Of a DNA stretch of 58,572 bases, positions 17,897 through 26,462 are shown piece by piece. Both the position numbers and the translations under genes were made by a program. Location: positions 1 to 58,572 of the forward strand of contig JALHLK010000030.1 in assembly GCA_022844565.1 (NCBI GenBank), read 5' to 3'. This DNA is from Saprospiraceae bacterium. Its GTDB lineage: Bacteria > Bacteroidota > Bacteroidia > Chitinophagales > Saprospiraceae. How positions within the stretch are numbered: the first letter of the stretch is position 1; every line of letters starts with the position of its first letter. The notes below the pieces were generated by a model, which ran no database searches, had not been told where the DNA came from, and saw only the letters and a program-made list of their open reading frames with translations.

Positions 17897-19219
17897 ATGA
17901 AAAACGTTTTATTAATACTGTTGGTTTTTCAAAGTCTAAATCTTTTTTCTCAATATATCGGAGAACCAATTGAGTGGGACATTAAAACAGGTAAATTAAG
18001 CGCACCACTGCCAACAGACTTACCATTCAATATAAAGGTGAAAAATTTAGGATTAACATCAGAAAAACAATTCATATTTTTTGTTTGGGATAGAAATAAC
18101 GAGAAGAAAATCGAAAAAGAGTTGAAAAAAAATGGCAGCACCATTTGGTTTGAAGATAAGTTTTCTCATAAAGATGCTAATATATATAAAAAAGTCACGG
18201 TACTTTCACAAACAGATACACTAATTGAATCACCCACAAGATTAGAGCATAATAGAGTATATTCTATTGGTTTGATGGAATCTAGAGCTATTAATTCTAA
18301 AGAGATTGATGATTTAAAAAATTATTTAGAAAGTAGAGTATTTATTAAAGATATAGTGCTTTCAGAATATATTAAGAATGGAAAGAAATATAACTATTCT
18401 ACCAATTATCAAAGTGAATTCCTGAATAATATATTTCCAACATTACTAAACAGAGAACTAGTAAAATATAATTATAAATATTATTATTTGCCGAATACTT
18501 ATAACATAAGTGCATATCAAGGACTTGCAGGTTTAAATACTGGAATTCTTGGATTTAAAATCGAAAATAATGAATTAACAATCAATAATAATGACCCATA
18601 TTTCAAAATAATAGAGTCAATTATATTTAGTGGAAATTTTCCTATAACCTATCAAGCGATCAAGAATAAAATTATTGAATTAGAAAATGGATTAATAAAT
18701 GAACTTGACGAAATATTAAAAGATATTGTAGTTCAATCTGCTATTGCTTTTACTTTTTCCCATGATATTGTTGAAAGAAGTAAGTTGAAAATTAAAGCAA
18801 ATTCTGGTTTTGGAGTGTCATTTAATAAAGACTTTATTGTGCCCTATACGAATATTGGGATCAATTACTACTTTTGGCCAGTCAGCTCGAATTTACCAAT
18901 AAGCCTTATACATAACCATGGTTTTAAAAGAATAAGTGTTTATGCAGCAATAACCTTTCTGGAATTAAACCCACCAATTATTGATAATAAAGATCGATAT
19001 GGGGTATGGGGTAATCAGACATTTACTGGTGGGTTTGGATATATGATTGATGATGGTATCACTCTGAATATTGGGGCTATCCCATATAAAACAAAAGCTA
19101 AAAATCCACTTGTTAGTGACTTAAATCTTAATTTAGGATGGTCGGTAACATTAAATATTGATTCGGCAATTAGTACTTTATTTTCAAATAAATTAAAAAA
19201 ACCATCAAATGGCAGTTAA
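17897..19219 (+). CDS. Exported protein with outer-membrane-barrel-like C-terminus
   Basis: A 440-residue protein with signal peptide (cleavage in LFSQYIG). An Ig-like N-terminal segment (residues 25-115, with LPFNIKVKNLGL) is followed by a helical middle of about 120-290. The last 140 residues alternate short Gly-rich strands (GFGVSFNKDF, YTNIGINYYFWP, FTGGFGYMIDDGITLNIGAI, NLNLGWSVTLNI), as in small outer-membrane beta-barrels. No family recognised. It is AT-rich and Asn/Ile-rich like the rest of the 5' part of the array. Its stop overlaps the next start by 11 bp. Confidence 0.65.
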   Translation: MKNVLLILLVFQSLNLFSQYIGEPIEWDIKTGKLSAPLPTDLPFNIKVKNLGLTSEKQFIFFVWDRNNEKKIEKELKKNGSTIWFEDKFSHKDANIYKKVTVLSQTDTLIESPTRLEHNRVYSIGLMESRAINSKEIDDLKNYLESRVFIKDIVLSEYIKNGKKYNYSTNYQSEFLNNIFPTLLNRELVKYNYKYYYLPNTYNISAYQGLAGLNTGILGFKIENNELTINNNDPYFKIIESIIFSGNFPITYQAIKNKIIELENGLINELDEILKDIVVQSAIAFTFSHDIVERSKLKIKANSGFGVSFNKDFIVPYTNIGINYYFWPVSSNLPISLIHNHGFKRISVYAAITFLELNPPIIDNKDRYGVWGNQTFTGGFGYMIDDGITLNIGAIPYKTKAKNPLVSDLNLNLGWSVTLNIDSAISTLFSNKLKKPSNGS

Positions 19220-19643
19220 AATCAAAATGAGAAAGAGAATACATAAGGATGAATTCAAAACCCTGAGTATCCAAGGCTTTACAATAGATACGGAGAAAAC
19301 GTATTATAATATTCCTTATATTAGTCCAAATAGTTTTAAGTATGGCAGTCAAGAATTTGAAGCAGAGTTAATTTTATTTATTGAAGCAAAAGGTTTGGAT
19401 GATAATGGAAGTAAGGGAAATTTCAATTTGTGTGTGAATTCAAATAACCAATATAATGTTTTAGTGGATAATAAAACCTGCACTAATCTTAGTACAACAA
19501 TCTTAAATGGCAAACAAATATATCGTTTGGGATTTAAAATTAAATTTAATTCAGGTAATCCTAATAAAAGTAATACCGCTATTCAATTAGATTTAAATCT
19601 TGAAACAGATACAATACCTTTGTTTATATACCTAAATCTGTAA
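19209..19643 (+). CDS. Hypothetical protein, 144 aa
   Basis: A 144-residue, beta-rich, polar protein with no signal peptide or membrane segment; family not recognised. Two strand-rich halves contain FNLCVNSNNQYNVLVDN and TAIQLDLNLETDTIPLFIY. The start at 19209 overlaps the preceding gene by 11 bp; a second in-frame ATG at 19227 (MRKRIHKDEF) is an alternative that would leave a 7-bp gap. It ends 2 bp before the next gene, so it is firmly embedded in the array. Confidence 0.6.
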   Translation: MAVKIKMRKRIHKDEFKTLSIQGFTIDTEKTYYNIPYISPNSFKYGSQEFEAELILFIEAKGLDDNGSKGNFNLCVNSNNQYNVLVDNKTCTNLSTTILNGKQIYRLGFKIKFNSGNPNKSNTAIQLDLNLETDTIPLFIYLNL

Positions 19644-19645
19644 GT

Positions 19646-20725
19646 ATGTATATAATTAGAATTAAAAATTATTGGATATTATTTCTTTTTTTATTAACCT
19701 TAAGCTGCACTTCAGAAAATGTAGTAACATTTGAATGTTGTCCAAACGAAAAAGTGAAAGTCGTATGTCTATTTATAGATAAAACAGAAACCTTTGCAGA
19801 TGGAGCATCTGAAATTATTCTTACTGCATGCATTCCTAAAGAATCAAATGAAACCATCCTCCAAGTGACTTTTGAAGTGCCACCGAATTCTGGCAATTTT
19901 TCATCTGAAGGTGGGACTAATGTATTAACAAAAAGTCTGGATGGAAGCAAAACAGCCACAGCAAGAATGCAGGTGGGTAACATACCAGGAACTTATACCT
20001 TAAAAGTTAAAGTCACTTACGATCAAAAAACATTTGAGCAACCTATTGATATCGTTTTATTACCAAACAAGAATCAGGTTTTAAATGTGGTATTTGATCA
20101 GGATTTAAAGAATCTTTCCGGAGACAATTTTACCGTAATTAAATCTGATATTTCTATCAGAAACTTTAATTATCAGGGCAAATCAGTAAAAGTAAATATC
20201 TCCGGCCCCATCTCTTTTTTGACTTCTGATCAAAATGAAATGCTTGTTCCATTAGATGTATTGGGTAAAGCAAGTGTAAAATTTAAAACTATGGATAGTA
20301 ATGGGTTGGCAAATATTAGATATTTCTTGGATTCGCCTTATAACGTTGATACTACTTTTTATATCAAAAAGTCGTATCCTGATGAAATGAAGTTGATTTC
20401 AGATAAACAGATTTTGGGTGTAAAAGATACTGTCAAAATAGATGTATATTTTAATAAAAAGACTCAAGGTAGTGTAAGTAAAGAAATCTCCATTGAGCTT
20501 TCCGCATTTCAGTTGCAGAATGGAATTAAAGTAAAATATGGAAACTTCATTCCACCATTTCTTTTTACTACCGGAAATGCAATAAATATCGCAAATGCCA
20601 ATTCGACATATCTAACCCCTAGAGATTCCATATGGAATTCAGAACTTCCTTTATTTATCCATGCAACTGTCATTGATCAAGGAAAAATATTTGCACAAGA
20701 TACCATCCAATTTAAAATTAAATAA
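19646..20725 (+). CDS. Lipoprotein with Ig-like repeats
   Basis: A 359-residue lipoprotein; the N-terminal hydrophobic stretch ends in a lipobox (LLTLSC, Cys near 21). The mature part looks like three tandem Ig-like beta-sandwich domains of about 100 residues, comparable to invasin/Big-type modules. Cues are FADGASEIILTACIPK, SSEGGTNVLTKSLDGSKTA followed by a GTYTLKVKVTY strand, and LPLFIHATVI near the end. The Asp-Gly-x-Ser-x-Ile start is typical of bacterial Ig domains. It probably tethers or spaces an assembly at the envelope surface. It sits 2 bp after the preceding gene and 2 bp before the next. Confidence 0.65.
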   Translation: MYIIRIKNYWILFLFLLTLSCTSENVVTFECCPNEKVKVVCLFIDKTETFADGASEIILTACIPKESNETILQVTFEVPPNSGNFSSEGGTNVLTKSLDGSKTATARMQVGNIPGTYTLKVKVTYDQKTFEQPIDIVLLPNKNQVLNVVFDQDLKNLSGDNFTVIKSDISIRNFNYQGKSVKVNISGPISFLTSDQNEMLVPLDVLGKASVKFKTMDSNGLANIRYFLDSPYNVDTTFYIKKSYPDEMKLISDKQILGVKDTVKIDVYFNKKTQGSVSKEISIELSAFQLQNGIKVKYGNFIPPFLFTTGNAINIANANSTYLTPRDSIWNSELPLFIHATVIDQGKIFAQDTIQFKIK

Positions 20726-20727
20726 AA

Positions 20728-21954
20728 ATGGATAGTACAAATAATAATGCTGAAAGAACTAAAACAGCCATAGTAGTCATTCACGGAATGGGTAATCAGT
20801 ACCCAATGGAAACCATAACCGATTTTGTCGATAATCTCTTTAAGATAGAAAAGAAAGATGATAAAGATGATAATGAAACAAAAATTTACTCAGCTTCTGA
20901 GAGAATTACCGGTAGTTTTGATCAACGAAAATTAATCATATTAAATAATGTTCAATATGATTGTTATGAATACTATTGGGCACACCTTATTAAAGAACCG
21001 AGTGTTTCAGATACAATTTCCTGGATGTATAATCTTATTTGGAAGAAAGAATCGTCAGATAGATTAAGGAGTTATATTCCTTATTTGAAGGTGATAACTC
21101 TTCTTTTACCTGTTTTATTTATTTTAGTGTTTTATTTATATTATTTAATCCTATTATCTACACTTTATTGGCTACCAATATGGCTTCATGTTTTTGTTTT
21201 TTTAATTCCTCTTGTCCTTTATTATGGAGTAAGATACCTAACAAGACTTTTAACCCAAAGTTTTGGAGATGTTATTAGATACACTGTACCACACCCATCT
21301 AATTTGGAAGGAAGACAAAAAATAGCTAATAATGCAGTTCAATTTCTTACTAGCTTGCATGATAAAGACTATTCCAGAATAGTTATTGTTGGCCATAGTT
21401 TAGGCGCTATCATTGCTTATGAAATGCTAATTAACACTTTTGGTAATATGAATAATTCTTTTGAAAAAGGCAAAGGTTTAGACAATAGAGATAATATAAG
21501 AGAACAAACTAAAGAAGAAAGTTTAAAAGAAATGCAGGATTTGGGTTGGAACTGGAAGGTGACTGACTTCATTACTTGTGGCTCACCTTTGTGTCATGCG
21601 GAAATGATTCTAACCAAAAACAAGGCATTATTCGAGAGAAAAAAAGAACTAGGAGAATATCCAGTTAATCCGCCAAAAAGAAAAGGTAAGGACTTATTCT
21701 ACTTAAATAACAGGACAAACAAATATGTACCGACACATGATTCTGTATTTAGATATGTTGAGTGGAATAATATTCATTTTAAAAACGATATTATTGGTGG
21801 GAATTTAAGTCCTTTGTTTGGCCCTGACATTATCGATCATAAAGCAATTGATCCAAAAAAATATAAAATAATACTTCAGTCTCACACGCATTACTGGAAT
21901 AGAACGCAAGAGGAAGAATCCTTCAAAATCATAGAAAAAATAATAAAAAAGTAA
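20728..21954 (+). CDS. Membrane-anchored alpha/beta hydrolase (lipase-like)
   Basis: A 408-residue protein. The N-terminal strand AIVVIHGMGNQYPMETI gives the oxyanion-side HGMG motif. Two adjacent membrane segments span about 120-172. The nucleophile elbow is VIVGHSLGAIIAYEML near 215-230, with the catalytic Ser in GHSLG. The C-terminal half includes DFITCGSPLCHAEM and a likely catalytic His in LQSHTHYWNRT. The layout resembles DUF676/PGAP1-like esterases and lipases that act on lipids or acylated surface molecules. There is no cleavable signal peptide, so the catalytic domain probably faces the cytoplasm. The substrate is unknown. Confidence 0.75.
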   Translation: MDSTNNNAERTKTAIVVIHGMGNQYPMETITDFVDNLFKIEKKDDKDDNETKIYSASERITGSFDQRKLIILNNVQYDCYEYYWAHLIKEPSVSDTISWMYNLIWKKESSDRLRSYIPYLKVITLLLPVLFILVFYLYYLILLSTLYWLPIWLHVFVFLIPLVLYYGVRYLTRLLTQSFGDVIRYTVPHPSNLEGRQKIANNAVQFLTSLHDKDYSRIVIVGHSLGAIIAYEMLINTFGNMNNSFEKGKGLDNRDNIREQTKEESLKEMQDLGWNWKVTDFITCGSPLCHAEMILTKNKALFERKKELGEYPVNPPKRKGKDLFYLNNRTNKYVPTHDSVFRYVEWNNIHFKNDIIGGNLSPLFGPDIIDHKAIDPKKYKIILQSHTHYWNRTQEEESFKIIEKIIKK

Positions 21955-21957
21955 ACC

Positions 21958-22806
21958 ATGCTCCAGATCATCAACCACAAACTCGTCAATGTACCTTACA
22001 ATGCTCTGCCGCATAGTAGTAGCTCACTGACTCCTAATTACATAGCTGCCCATTATACTGCAGGCACTTCTGTCAATGGCAGTATTTCGCATTTAAGAAG
22101 TGTAGGACTAAGTTATCATGTCATCATAGATAGAGATGGGAGTATGACTCAATGTGCACCTTTTAACAAAAGAGCTGGTCATGCCGGAGTGAGCAATTGG
22201 AAAGGTTTGTCCGGGCTTAACAATCATTCCATAGGTATTTGTATGGCAAATCGTGGATATGTGACTCGTTTTGCCAATGGTAGTTATGGGTTGGTAGATA
22301 CACATAACACTCCAATTGGCAATTTTCTTACTGAAGATCAGGTTGTCAGGGCTGAACATTTTAATGGTGCAGAAACCAATTTGTATTGGGAAAAATACTC
22401 CACTGCACAATTAAATGCATTTAGTGAAGTTTGTGAGGTTTTGATTCAAACTTATACCGGTATCAAAGATTTGATAGGTCATGATGAGATTGCAATGGGT
22501 CGGAAGTCAGACCCTGGTCCAGCTTTCCCTTTTGCAGACTTTTATCCAATATTTGCAAACAGGAATAATGATTTAGGGCCTTTAAAAACTGTTCAATCGA
22601 GTGATGGTTTTTTAACTGTACGAAGGGGTATGTCTGGAAATTTCAAGTCATTAGGTCAACTTCAAAATGGAACTAAAGTTCATATCAGGTCCGAAGGGTA
22701 TAAGTATGTTACCAATAATGCTGTCCTTAACAATTGGGTATCAATCAGTCGGCAAGGAACGATGGAGCATATTGGGTTTGTAAATAGAAATTTTTTAATA
22801 CCATAG
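21958..22806 (+). CDS. N-acetylmuramoyl-L-alanine amidase (PGRP/Amidase_2) with SH3-like tail
   Basis: A 282-residue enzyme. Residues 1-195 form an Amidase_2/PGRP domain with zinc ligands H32 (AAHYTAG), H175 (IGHDEIAMGRKSDPGP) and D185, so it should cut the amide between muramic acid and the stem peptide. Residues of about 205-282 form a bacterial SH3-like wall-binding domain (GFLTVRRGMSGNFKSLGQL). There is no signal peptide or membrane segment, so it needs lysis, a holin-like route or a non-Sec exporter to reach the wall, as endolysins do. It begins 3 bp after the hydrolase gene. The higher GC of its first half suggests a different history from the flanking AT-rich genes. Confidence 0.88.
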   Translation: MLQIINHKLVNVPYNALPHSSSSLTPNYIAAHYTAGTSVNGSISHLRSVGLSYHVIIDRDGSMTQCAPFNKRAGHAGVSNWKGLSGLNNHSIGICMANRGYVTRFANGSYGLVDTHNTPIGNFLTEDQVVRAEHFNGAETNLYWEKYSTAQLNAFSEVCEVLIQTYTGIKDLIGHDEIAMGRKSDPGPAFPFADFYPIFANRNNDLGPLKTVQSSDGFLTVRRGMSGNFKSLGQLQNGTKVHIRSEGYKYVTNNAVLNNWVSISRQGTMEHIGFVNRNFLIP

Positions 22807-22821
22807 ATTATTAAGCTAAAT

Positions 22822-23871
22822 ATGAAAAATCAATTCATTTTATTGTTTTTAAGTCTGGCTTATATTAACATCTGTGTTGGGCAGTTAGTACAATGTGCTG
22901 GAAATCCTTTTGGAGCATCTGTAAGTTATAGCTGTGCAACAGTTTCTTATGGTCAATATTCTAAACAAAAGTATGATATTTACGTACCTAGTGGGTCAGA
23001 TCCAAAGCCAGTAGTCATATTTATACATGGTGGAGGTTTTGTGAGTGGGGATAAAAAAAATATTAAGAAACCAAGCACTAAAGTTGATGCCCGATTTTTT
23101 CTTGAACAAGGATGTATTGTAGCTTCGATCAACTATAGGTTGCTTAAAACTAGCAATGAAACGGTGGGTATAAGAAAGTGTATTCAAGATGCTAAAGATG
23201 CTGTAGCTCATATACGAAGCTTAAGAAATAATTATGGTAGCTATACATCTACACAAGGTATTTCTGATCTACAATATATGGATCCAGACCGAATAGCCCT
23301 TTGGGGCAGCTCTGCTGGAGCAGGCATTGCAATGCTAATCGGATTTGATGATGATGCAATCGGTAATCCTATCAAAGCAATCTGGGCTGATAAGCCACAA
23401 GCTACATATGATATCAACAAATGGCATGGACAGAATGGTGTTTTCCCAGATTGTAATTTATTGAACATCATAAATATACTAACTATGAAAAGGATTAAAG
23501 CTATTTATGGTAAAGCAAATATGCAAAGCTTTTCTCTGAATTATCTTTTAACTGATCCAGCCATGATAGCCTACAGGCAAGAGGTGGATATGCTGAATTA
23601 CATTGAAGAAACAGATCCACCCATTTGGATAGAGAATACTAGTCAAGACAATAATGTTGAATTTAATAGTTGCACAAATAACACACATGATGAATTACTA
23701 AATCATCATAAAAATCATTGTACAGTTTTAAAAGACAAATTAGATGGTATTCCTGTGGAAAGGCATCTTAGACTGAGAGAGATACCAAGTACAAATATTA
23801 TAACAACCCACAGTACATGGGCTACACAATTTAAAAGTGCTGTGGCCTTTGTAAAAAATAAATTGCAATAA
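22822..23871 (+). CDS. Secreted carboxylesterase-type alpha/beta hydrolase
   Basis: A 349-residue exported protein; the signal peptide ends near residue 20 (NICVGQ). It is an HSL/BD-FAE-like esterase with oxyanion-hole HGGGF at 69-73, the INYRL strand near 103, and nucleophile S164 in WGSSAGAGIA. The acid is plausibly in the EDTSQDNNVE region and the His in THSTWATQF near the end. The fold resembles the larger esterase at 47084-48646 (shared GGGFVxG, YRL and GxSAG positions), pointing to a lineage-wide esterase family. It would act in the periplasm or outside the cell. The substrate is unknown. Confidence 0.8.
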   Translation: MKNQFILLFLSLAYINICVGQLVQCAGNPFGASVSYSCATVSYGQYSKQKYDIYVPSGSDPKPVVIFIHGGGFVSGDKKNIKKPSTKVDARFFLEQGCIVASINYRLLKTSNETVGIRKCIQDAKDAVAHIRSLRNNYGSYTSTQGISDLQYMDPDRIALWGSSAGAGIAMLIGFDDDAIGNPIKAIWADKPQATYDINKWHGQNGVFPDCNLLNIINILTMKRIKAIYGKANMQSFSLNYLLTDPAMIAYRQEVDMLNYIEETDPPIWIENTSQDNNVEFNSCTNNTHDELLNHHKNHCTVLKDKLDGIPVERHLRLREIPSTNIITTHSTWATQFKSAVAFVKNKLQ

Positions 23872-23873
23872 TT

Positions 23874-26459
23874 ATGGCATGGACATCATTAGCCGATAGA
23901 TTGGATAGTTTGCCACTGATCATTTGTGGACCAATACTTCGAAGGGTAGAAAGTAATAATGTTTCAGTTTGGATAGCCCTAAGAAAAGACGCAAAAATCA
24001 TGTTAACTATACACGATCAAAATGAGTTTGAATTAGTTAGGACTGGATGGAATAAGCCAATTCAATTGGGAGTTAATCTTTTTGTTATCACAATAACAGC
24101 AGAAGTTGCAGATAATAATTCTATATTGGAGCCAGACAAAATATATACTTATAACTTATTATTTGAAAAAAATGTAACTTCTTTTTCAGTTAATAATGTT
24201 ATTTATTCTAGTGGAGATTTAAGAGACGATTGGATTTGTGGAGGTATTAGTAATATTGCATATCTTTCTGATAATATTAAGTTACCAAGTTTTAGCCTTC
24301 CGCCTACAGATATAAATAATTTACGAATTTTACATGGCTCATGCAGAAAACCCCATGGCAACGGCAATGGCGATATGATGAAATCAATTGATGATTTATT
24401 AGCAATAAGTTTTGAAAATCCGATTAAAAGACCACACCAACTTTATTTGACAGGAGATCAAATTTATGCAGATGATGTGGCTGCAATACTGTTGTTTATA
24501 ATTCAAGATACTAATCAACATTTGTGTGGATGGCATGAGAATGAATTAAACAATCTTAACATTAATGATCTCGAATTTTTTGGTACGCTAAATGTGCCTT
24601 CCCCAGAGCAAAGATCTAACATTATCGAAGATTTTACTGGATTCACAGTAGATGAAAATTATTCAAATCATCTCATAAGGTTAGGCGAGTTTTATTGTAT
24701 GTATTTACTAGTTTGGTCTAATGTTTTATGGCCAAGCTTGCCAGTTATTGAACAACTTGAAGAAAATTATATACCTGAATCTATGAGAATTTCTAATAAT
24801 CTAAAAGATATATTTAAAAATGAACATAATACCTATCAATTAGAGATTTTTAAGTCTCAAATTTCCAATGTTCGCAGGGCTCTTGCCAATATTCCGACTT
24901 ACATGATATTTGATGACCACGAAATAACTGATGATTGGAATTTTAACTTTAAATGGTGTCAAAATGTATATAAAAATAAATTGGGAGAAAATATTATACG
25001 GAATGGATTGATTTCTGCTGCAATATTTCAATATTGGGGAAACACTCCATTTCTATTCGATATTTTAGAAAATCCGAATTATGGTGGATCAAATTTATTA
25101 AAATTTTTAGATAAAAATGATTCAATATTACCTATTGACTTTGATGAAATTAATGATTATTTGAATTTAAACATTTTCAGAGATGAGGGAGAATGGATAC
25201 AAAACCCTATTCTTTATCAAAGAAGGGATAATTCAGGAATAATATGGGATTTTATTTTGCAATATGATTATTTTCAGGTTTTAGCTTTAGATACTAGAAC
25301 TAATCGAGGAATTTTTAAAGATAAAGATTATTCTGTTCCAATTTCAGATGATGGTATCTCGGCTCAAACTAATTTTCTTAATCCAAATATTGAAATAAGT
25401 ATTGTAATTAGTTCAACTCCAGTAATTGATATCCCAAGTATTATTAAAATGAAGCAAATTGGAAAACAATTTGAAGATGTTGAAATTTTGGATTTGGAAG
25501 GATGGGAAGTAAACTTCATATCACGTGAATATTTTTATTCAAGTCTAATGAAATCCTTAAATATTGAGAATTCAATCATTAATTCTAACAAGATAATATT
25601 TCTGTCAGGTGATGTACATTATGGTTTTGCAAATAGAATGGAAATTTGGTCGGATGATATATACTTACACAAAGGAACAACTGCTATTAAAAGTAATTTC
25701 GTTTTTTCCCAGTTAAATGCAAGTTCTATGAATAATGAAGGTCCAATAAAGCTAAATTGGAGTAAGTTGAAAGGAACTTGGTTTCCCCATTACTTTGGAT
25801 TGACTGACAAGGATTTGACAAATTATTTTTTTGGATATACAAATAATTCTTCAACTAATAATGAACTTATAATAGGTAAAAAGTTATTTTATGTGAATAA
25901 TATAGATCTATTTGAGAGCATTTGGTCAAAATCTGATGATGTTATTTTAATTAGCAATTTTGATTTAGAAGAAAAAGAGTATTCATCTATTGTAGGCAAA
26001 ATTACTGTTAAAAATGAGCTTACTAGAATACCTAACTGGGTATATAGAGTTGATTTTATTGATAATTTGAATCCACCAGATTTAAATAGACTTAGTATTG
26101 TAATGGATATACAAAAGCTAGAACTTGTAGTTCCAAGTGAGGATGTGACAACTTTAGACAAAGTGACAGCTAATGATAAATTACCAAGTAAATATACAAA
26201 TTATTGTGAAGCTTGGTTAGGAGGCGAAGAATTGGTAGGTAAAAATAATTTCGGAGAAATATCATTTGAATGGGGCTCCGATGAAGAAGAAAAATTTGTC
26301 ATTCAATCTCTTTGGTGGAGAATTAATAGTAAGTTAGTACAAAACGGTAATAATGTCATTTTTAATGGTTTTGCTGCACCATTGACAATCTATAAGATAC
26401 CTATGGGAGTCTCAATATTAGAATATGTTATTCCTAACCCTAAGCCAAACGGATTCTAA
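23874..26459 (+). CDS. PhoD-like metallophosphatase
   Basis: An 861-residue protein with the metal-binding motifs of the PhoD branch of calcineurin-like phosphatases: HGSCRKP at 154-160, TGDQIYADD at 193-201, FDDHEITDDW at 346-355 (D347, D348, H349, E350) and SGDVHYGF at 579-586 (D580, H582). An N-terminal beta-sandwich (residues 15-115) and the Cys in GSC also fit. It is longer than typical PhoD (about 550-600 residues), with a 250-residue C-terminal addition. There is no Tat or Sec signal, unlike secreted PhoD, so it is probably cytoplasmic or released with the giant proteins. It is very AT-rich. It begins 2 bp after the esterase gene. Confidence 0.8.
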   Translation: MAWTSLADRLDSLPLIICGPILRRVESNNVSVWIALRKDAKIMLTIHDQNEFELVRTGWNKPIQLGVNLFVITITAEVADNNSILEPDKIYTYNLLFEKNVTSFSVNNVIYSSGDLRDDWICGGISNIAYLSDNIKLPSFSLPPTDINNLRILHGSCRKPHGNGNGDMMKSIDDLLAISFENPIKRPHQLYLTGDQIYADDVAAILLFIIQDTNQHLCGWHENELNNLNINDLEFFGTLNVPSPEQRSNIIEDFTGFTVDENYSNHLIRLGEFYCMYLLVWSNVLWPSLPVIEQLEENYIPESMRISNNLKDIFKNEHNTYQLEIFKSQISNVRRALANIPTYMIFDDHEITDDWNFNFKWCQNVYKNKLGENIIRNGLISAAIFQYWGNTPFLFDILENPNYGGSNLLKFLDKNDSILPIDFDEINDYLNLNIFRDEGEWIQNPILYQRRDNSGIIWDFILQYDYFQVLALDTRTNRGIFKDKDYSVPISDDGISAQTNFLNPNIEISIVISSTPVIDIPSIIKMKQIGKQFEDVEILDLEGWEVNFISREYFYSSLMKSLNIENSIINSNKIIFLSGDVHYGFANRMEIWSDDIYLHKGTTAIKSNFVFSQLNASSMNNEGPIKLNWSKLKGTWFPHYFGLTDKDLTNYFFGYTNNSSTNNELIIGKKLFYVNNIDLFESIWSKSDDVILISNFDLEEKEYSSIVGKITVKNELTRIPNWVYRVDFIDNLNPPDLNRLSIVMDIQKLELVVPSEDVTTLDKVTANDKLPSKYTNYCEAWLGGEELVGKNNFGEISFEWGSDEEEKFVIQSLWWRINSKLVQNGNNVIFNGFAAPLTIYKIPMGVSILEYVIPNPKPNGF

Positions 26460-26462
26460 ATT